Assembly (NCBI GenBank): GCA_964650685.1
Contig: CAZYUW010000175.1
Span: forward strand, 1 to 9,141
DNA from: Nitratifractor sp964650685
GTDB taxonomy: Bacteria > Campylobacterota > Campylobacteria > Campylobacterales > Sulfurovaceae
Reading direction: 5' to 3'
DNA: 9,141 bases
A program made the translations under genes and the position numbers. This document shows, in pieces, positions 6,197 through 9,141 of the stretch (position 1 is its first letter; the number at the start of each line of letters is the position of its first letter). The notes beneath the pieces were generated by a model. The model had not been told where the DNA came from and did not search any database. It was given only the letters and a program-made list of their open reading frames with translations.

Positions 6197-7267
6197 GTGT
6201 TTCATAAATGGATATCGGCCGGAGGTGACGGGGAGATCGTATTGGGTAGAGTAGTGAGTTTGGCAGTGCTGGTGGTAGCGGTCGTGGCACTCTTTTTTGT
6301 CTACAGCTTTCGGTACGCTCCATCAATACCGAATGTTCAGACCGTCTATGATAGATATTTCGCCAAATACGGTTTTCCGCCGCATATGAAAAACGAGATA
6401 ACGCGGGAGCTCAAACTCGTAATAAATTTCATTCACTACTGCAAAAATTCGGAGAAAAAGGATTATGTCTCACTGATGCGCTTTTTGAAAGAGTACTCTT
6501 CCAGGCCGTTTTTGACGAGCATGCTGCAGAGCGAGGCCGAGCATGGAGGAGGATCGGCTGCCAGGGCAGGACAAAACGAGAGAAGCGAAAGAGATCGGAG
6601 AGAATACTGCCAGGGTTTCACTGTTTTTCTCGATGCCCAGAAAAAGCTGGCGGACAGATACTCTTTGCCATACAGGGTGCCGGGCGCTTCCTTGTCGTAT
6701 ATAGATATCGCAGAGAGTATACACGCCAAAGATTTCGACACGCCCGATTCGGAACATCCCAAATCGGCTCTATCGGCAAGTAGAGCCAGCAGACTCAAAT
6801 CCATTGGGTGGAAAAATGGCGATCTGCTGCTGGCACACAGAGCTGAACCTGGCAAGGGGAGTTCTTTGCAGGGGTACTACAATCATATAGGCATATACGA
6901 TGCCGAATGCGACTGCATCATAGACGCGATGCCCGGAGGAGTACGCAGAAGCTCATGGGAGTTTTGGATAGAGAACTTTTCCGATATGGCCAGGTTGAGG
7001 TTTGACAATCTGAATGAAGAAAAAATCGAAAAAGCTGTCGACTACGCAAGAAAGCACATAGGTGAGCCATACAGTCTGCTGACATACAAAGAGAATGAAA
7101 AGAGCGGATGGTACTGCTCCAAGCTGGTATACAAGGCCTACAAACAGGCGGGATTGGTTCTGGATATCAAGGGTGGTGTTTCGATACTGCCGGACGATAT
7201 CATTATAGGAGCCGATAAAGTTAATATTAGATGTATCAATATGTCATCGAACAAATTTATATTTTGA
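6197..7267 (+). CDS. membrane-anchored YiiX-like (C92-type) permuted papain-fold hydrolase
   Basis: The C-terminal half matches the permuted NlpC/P60-like group (YaeF/YiiX, family C92): GDLLLAHR at about 208, the histidine in NHIGIYD (H230), an acidic residue in IIDAMPGGV (D243), then the cysteine in GWYCSKLVYKAY (C307). The order His-acid-Cys is the circularly permuted one; members are thought to be amidases or thiol esterases. A single hydrophobic helix at about 19-38 suggests inner-membrane anchoring with the enzyme in the periplasm, followed by a helical, charged linker to about residue 200. The start is uncertain: GTG at 6197 has AAAAGGA at 6 bases; TTG at 6242 has GGGGAG at 6 bases and puts the helix at the very N-terminus; ATG at 6152 has no good Shine-Dalgarno sequence. 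The product is 356 residues from 6197. It diverges from the oligopeptidase gene. The substrate is unknown. Confidence 0.85.
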   Translation: MFHKWISAGGDGEIVLGRVVSLAVLVVAVVALFFVYSFRYAPSIPNVQTVYDRYFAKYGFPPHMKNEITRELKLVINFIHYCKNSEKKDYVSLMRFLKEYSSRPFLTSMLQSEAEHGGGSAARAGQNERSERDRREYCQGFTVFLDAQKKLADRYSLPYRVPGASLSYIDIAESIHAKDFDTPDSEHPKSALSASRASRLKSIGWKNGDLLLAHRAEPGKGSSLQGYYNHIGIYDAECDCIIDAMPGGVRRSSWEFWIENFSDMARLRFDNLNEEKIEKAVDYARKHIGEPYSLLTYKENEKSGWYCSKLVYKAYKQAGLVLDIKGGVSILPDDIIIGADKVNIRCINMSSNKFIF

Positions 7268-7285
7268 GTTTAGATAGAGAGAATA

Positions 7286-7311
7286 GGTGTTAATTTGGAT
7301 AAAATAACACC
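7286..7311. repeat. perfect 7-bp inverted repeat upstream of rplI
   Basis: GGTGTTA (7286-7292) and TAACACC (7305-7311) are exact reverse complements around a 12-base A+T-rich centre that contains a -10-like TAAAAT (7300-7305). No T-run follows, so it is a poor intrinsic terminator for the hydrolase gene. The symmetry and the embedded -10-like box are equally consistent with a protein-binding operator. No regulator can be named. Confidence 0.4.
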
Positions 7312-7358
7312 GAACTCTATACATTAATTATATAGTATATAGATATATCAATATCGGG
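7312..7358 (+). promoter_or_regulatory. A+T-rich leader, probable promoter region of rplI-hslV-hslU
   Basis: The 47 bases are almost entirely A and T with overlapping TATA-type hexamers (for example TATAGT at 7331-7336 and TATATC at 7344-7349). A promoter for the ribosomal-protein operon is expected here, but no single box stands out and no TGn precedes these hexamers. Confidence 0.35.
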
Positions 7359-7370
7359 AAAGGGTTGGAA

Positions 7371-7820
7371 ATGAAAGTACTGTTGATCAAAGATGTAAAA
7401 AATGTAGGCAAAAAAGGTGAAATCAAAGAGGTCAAAGACGGATATGGTCGCAACTTTCTCGTCGCTAAAGGTTTTGCCAGAATAGCTACACCGGATGTTA
7501 TACAGGAGTGGCGGGAGCAGGAGGAGAAGAGGGCTGCCGAGGAGGCTGCCGAGATCGAAAGACTCAATGAAGAAAAGAGACGCCTGGAGTCCACGGAGAT
7601 ACGCATAGAGAAGGAGGTCGCTCCCGTAGGGATACGAGGTTCGGTAACCAGCAGCGATATCTCTGCCGCGATCAAGGAGCAGACGGGTATAGACCTGGAT
7701 AAAAAACACATAGAGCTGAAAAAACCCATAAAGTCAGAAGGGGTTCATACCGTGGACAGTAAACTGGGTCACGGCATACACGCCGCACTCAAAGTGCATG
7801 TAGTCGGTGTAGAGAAGTAG
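7371..7820 (+). CDS. rplI: 50S ribosomal protein bL9
   Basis: Large-subunit protein that binds 23S rRNA near the L1 stalk with its N-domain and reaches out across the ribosome surface through a long helix. The 149 residues are the usual length. The N-domain carries the full L9 signature, from GKKGEIKEVKD to GYGRNFLVAKGFA (residues 13-36). The connecting helix (about 41-75) is rich in Glu, Arg and Ala. The C-domain follows from about 76 and ends VHVVGVEK. The ATG at 7371 has AAAGGG 6 bases upstream; a TTG two codons earlier is less likely. It is the first gene of a tight block with hslV (8 bases on) and hslU, an arrangement also known in Helicobacter and Campylobacter. Confidence 0.97.
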   Translation: MKVLLIKDVKNVGKKGEIKEVKDGYGRNFLVAKGFARIATPDVIQEWREQEEKRAAEEAAEIERLNEEKRRLESTEIRIEKEVAPVGIRGSVTSSDISAAIKEQTGIDLDKKHIELKKPIKSEGVHTVDSKLGHGIHAALKVHVVGVEK

Positions 7821-7828
7821 GAGGAGAG

Positions 7829-8365
7829 ATGTTCGAAGCCACTACCATACTCGCCTATAGAGGGGATGGCCATGCGGTCATCGGTGGAGACGGCCAGGTA
7901 ACATTCGGAGATACCGTTCTGAAGGGAAACGCCACCAAGATCAGGATCTTGCACGACGATTCGATTTTGGCTGGATTTGCCGGCAGTACTGCCGACGCTT
8001 TCACTCTTTTCGATATGTTCGAAGGTATATTGAACGAAAAGAGAGGAGATCTGCTCAAATCTGTGATAGAGTTTTCCAAAGTCTGGAGACGGGATAAGCA
8101 TCTGCGCCAACTCGAAGCCATGATGCTGGTATTGAATCTGGAGCATGTTTTCATACTGTCTGGAACAGGCGATGTCGTAGAGCCAGAGGATGGTCGTATC
8201 GCCGCTATAGGCAGTGGCGGCAATTTCGCATTGTCCGCAGCCAGAGCGCTGGATCGACACGCCTCTCTCGATGCGAAAAAACTGGTTGAAGAGAGTCTTG
8301 TGATCGCCGGAGAGATGTGTATATATACCAATACCAATATAAAAATACTGGAGCTTGAAAGGTGA
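7829..8365 (+). CDS. hslV: ATP-dependent protease subunit HslV (ClpQ)
   Basis: Proteolytic subunit of the cytosolic HslUV (ClpYQ) protease: dodecameric, proteasome-beta-like, activated by the HslU ATPase. The 178 residues begin MFEATTILAYRG. The nucleophile is the N-terminal threonine after processing, here T5, so a four-residue propeptide must be removed instead of the single Met in E. coli. GGDGQVTFG (residues 19-27) holds D21, and K32 lies in VLKGNA; with T5 these match mature positions 1, 17 and 28 of the E. coli enzyme. The conserved GSGGNFALSAARAL (128-141) and the C-terminal TNTNIKILEL are present. A strong AGGAGGAGAG sits directly before the ATG, 8 bases after the rplI stop. The stop codon overlaps the hslU start by four bases. 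Confidence 0.97.
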   Translation: MFEATTILAYRGDGHAVIGGDGQVTFGDTVLKGNATKIRILHDDSILAGFAGSTADAFTLFDMFEGILNEKRGDLLKSVIEFSKVWRRDKHLRQLEAMMLVLNLEHVFILSGTGDVVEPEDGRIAAIGSGGNFALSAARALDRHASLDAKKLVEESLVIAGEMCIYTNTNIKILELER

Positions 8366-9141
8366 GCGAAGAAAAGAGCATGACCCCTTCGGAGATAGTG
8401 GCGTATCTCGATAGATATGTGATAGGGCAGGAAAAAGCCAAAAAAACGATAGCTGTAGCCCTCAGGAACAGATGGAGACGAATGAGGCTGGATGAAGAGA
8501 TGCAGCGCGAGGTGATACCCAAAAACATACTGATGATAGGCAGCACCGGTGTCGGCAAGACAGAGATAGCACGACGCCTGGCCAGGATGATGCGTCTGCC
8601 GTTCGTGAAAGTGGAAGCGAGTAAATTCACCGAAGTCGGTTTTGTCGGTAGAGATGTGGAATCCATTATCAGAGATCTGGCCATGACCTCCTTGAATCTC
8701 GTACGGGAAGAGGAGAATGAGAAAAACAGAGAGAAGATAGAGGCTTATGTGGAGAACAAGATCATCGAGAAACTTCTTCCTCCGTTGCCGGCCGGTGCCA
8801 GCGAACAGAAACGCAAAGAGTACGATATATCTTTCGCCAAAATGCAGAGCAGACTCGCGAACGGCGAACTCGATCATCTGAAGATAGAGGTGGAGATTCC
8901 CAATCCAACTCTGGATTTCGGTACCGGAGCCTCTCCCGAGATGATAAATATGCAGGAGTCGATCATCAAGGTCATAGGTGGGCTTGGCGGCAAAAAGAAA
9001 AAGAAAGAACTCGATATCAAAGAGGCGAGGAAGGTTCTTGCCGCCGAGGCGAGCAGCGAACTGCTGGATGAAGACAAGTTGAACGATCTGGCTTTGAAAA
9101 AAGCGCAGGAGGGCGGAATCGTCTTTATAGACGAGATAGAC
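8362..9141 (+). CDS. hslU: ATPase subunit HslU (ClpY), 5' part; continues past the window
   Basis: AAA+ unfoldase that recognises, unfolds and feeds proteins into HslV. The first 260 codons are in the window, open to the last base. TPSEIVAYLDRYVIGQ (8-23) is the family start; Walker A is GSTGVGKT (60-67); the pore loop is GFVG (93-96, GYVG in E. coli); the inserted intermediate domain spans roughly 105-240 and includes the run KKKKK at 211-215; the window ends exactly in Walker B, GIVFIDEID (252-260). The start is GTG at 8362, sharing GTGA with the hslV stop, with GGAG 8 bases upstream. An in-frame ATG at 8380 is possible but would leave only MTPSEI before the core. The overlap suggests translational coupling with hslV, fitting the fixed stoichiometry of the complex. 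Confidence 0.96.
   Translation, partial: MSEEKSMTPSEIVAYLDRYVIGQEKAKKTIAVALRNRWRRMRLDEEMQREVIPKNILMIGSTGVGKTEIARRLARMMRLPFVKVEASKFTEVGFVGRDVESIIRDLAMTSLNLVREEENEKNREKIEAYVENKIIEKLLPPLPAGASEQKRKEYDISFAKMQSRLANGELDHLKIEVEIPNPTLDFGTGASPEMINMQESIIKVIGGLGGKKKKKELDIKEARKVLAAEASSELLDEDKLNDLALKKAQEGGIVFIDEID

Noticed and set aside
7855..8877. A 340-codon open frame on the minus strand
   Set aside because: It is antisense to hslV and hslU, both of which are unmistakable; the predicted protein shows no recognisable motif.
1..9141. CRISPR array, insertion sequence, integrase, toxin-antitoxin or defence genes
   Set aside because: No regularly spaced repeats, terminal inverted repeats, transposase motifs or defence-protein motifs were visible; the genes are mostly housekeeping.

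Overview
The window reads as chromosomal DNA of a Campylobacterota (Epsilonproteobacteria) bacterium, probably a free-living Sulfurovum/Sulfurimonas-like lineage rather than a host-adapted Campylobacter or Helicobacter. The grounds are protein character (PdxJ, PdxA, HslV and HslU of the Campylobacterota type, including the HslV N-terminus MFEATT), the pdxJ-pdxA pair, the rplI-hslV-hslU order, and promoters of the extended -10 type (TGnTAnAAT). G+C is near one half by eye. This placement rests on recalled family features, not on a search.

Layout. Left edge (1-87): a short open frame on the + strand ends at 48 and may be the tail of a convergent gene. 88-1848, minus strand: pdxJ then pdxA, an operon for the last steps of pyridoxal-5'-phosphate synthesis by the DXP-dependent route, with a clear extended -10 box upstream. 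pdxA has no ATG, GTG or TTG where its conserved N-terminus begins; the reading frame and Shine-Dalgarno sequence point to an ATA start codon. 1849-2198: a 350-base divergent intergenic region with the pdxJ and argG promoters and a doubtful 49-codon ORF. 2199-3521, plus: argG (argininosuccinate synthase) with an unusual C-terminal tail of about 40 residues. 3555-6059, minus: an M3-family oligopeptidase (PrlC/OpdA type, TTG start) followed after 15 bases by a small multi-pass membrane protein of unknown function. 6197-7267, plus: a membrane-anchored YiiX-like permuted papain-fold (C92-type) hydrolase. 7371-9141, plus: rplI, hslV and hslU, tightly packed, with hslU running off the window at its Walker B motif.

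Functionally most of this is housekeeping: cofactor B6 synthesis, arginine synthesis, peptide clean-up, a ribosomal protein and the HslUV protease. I found no CRISPR array, rRNA, tRNA, insertion sequence or defence island. The less ordinary parts are the pdxA start codon, the ArgG tail, the unknown membrane protein paired with the peptidase, the C92-type hydrolase placed between argG and rplI, and a perfect 7-bp inverted repeat before rplI. I do not see an obviously new multi-gene system.
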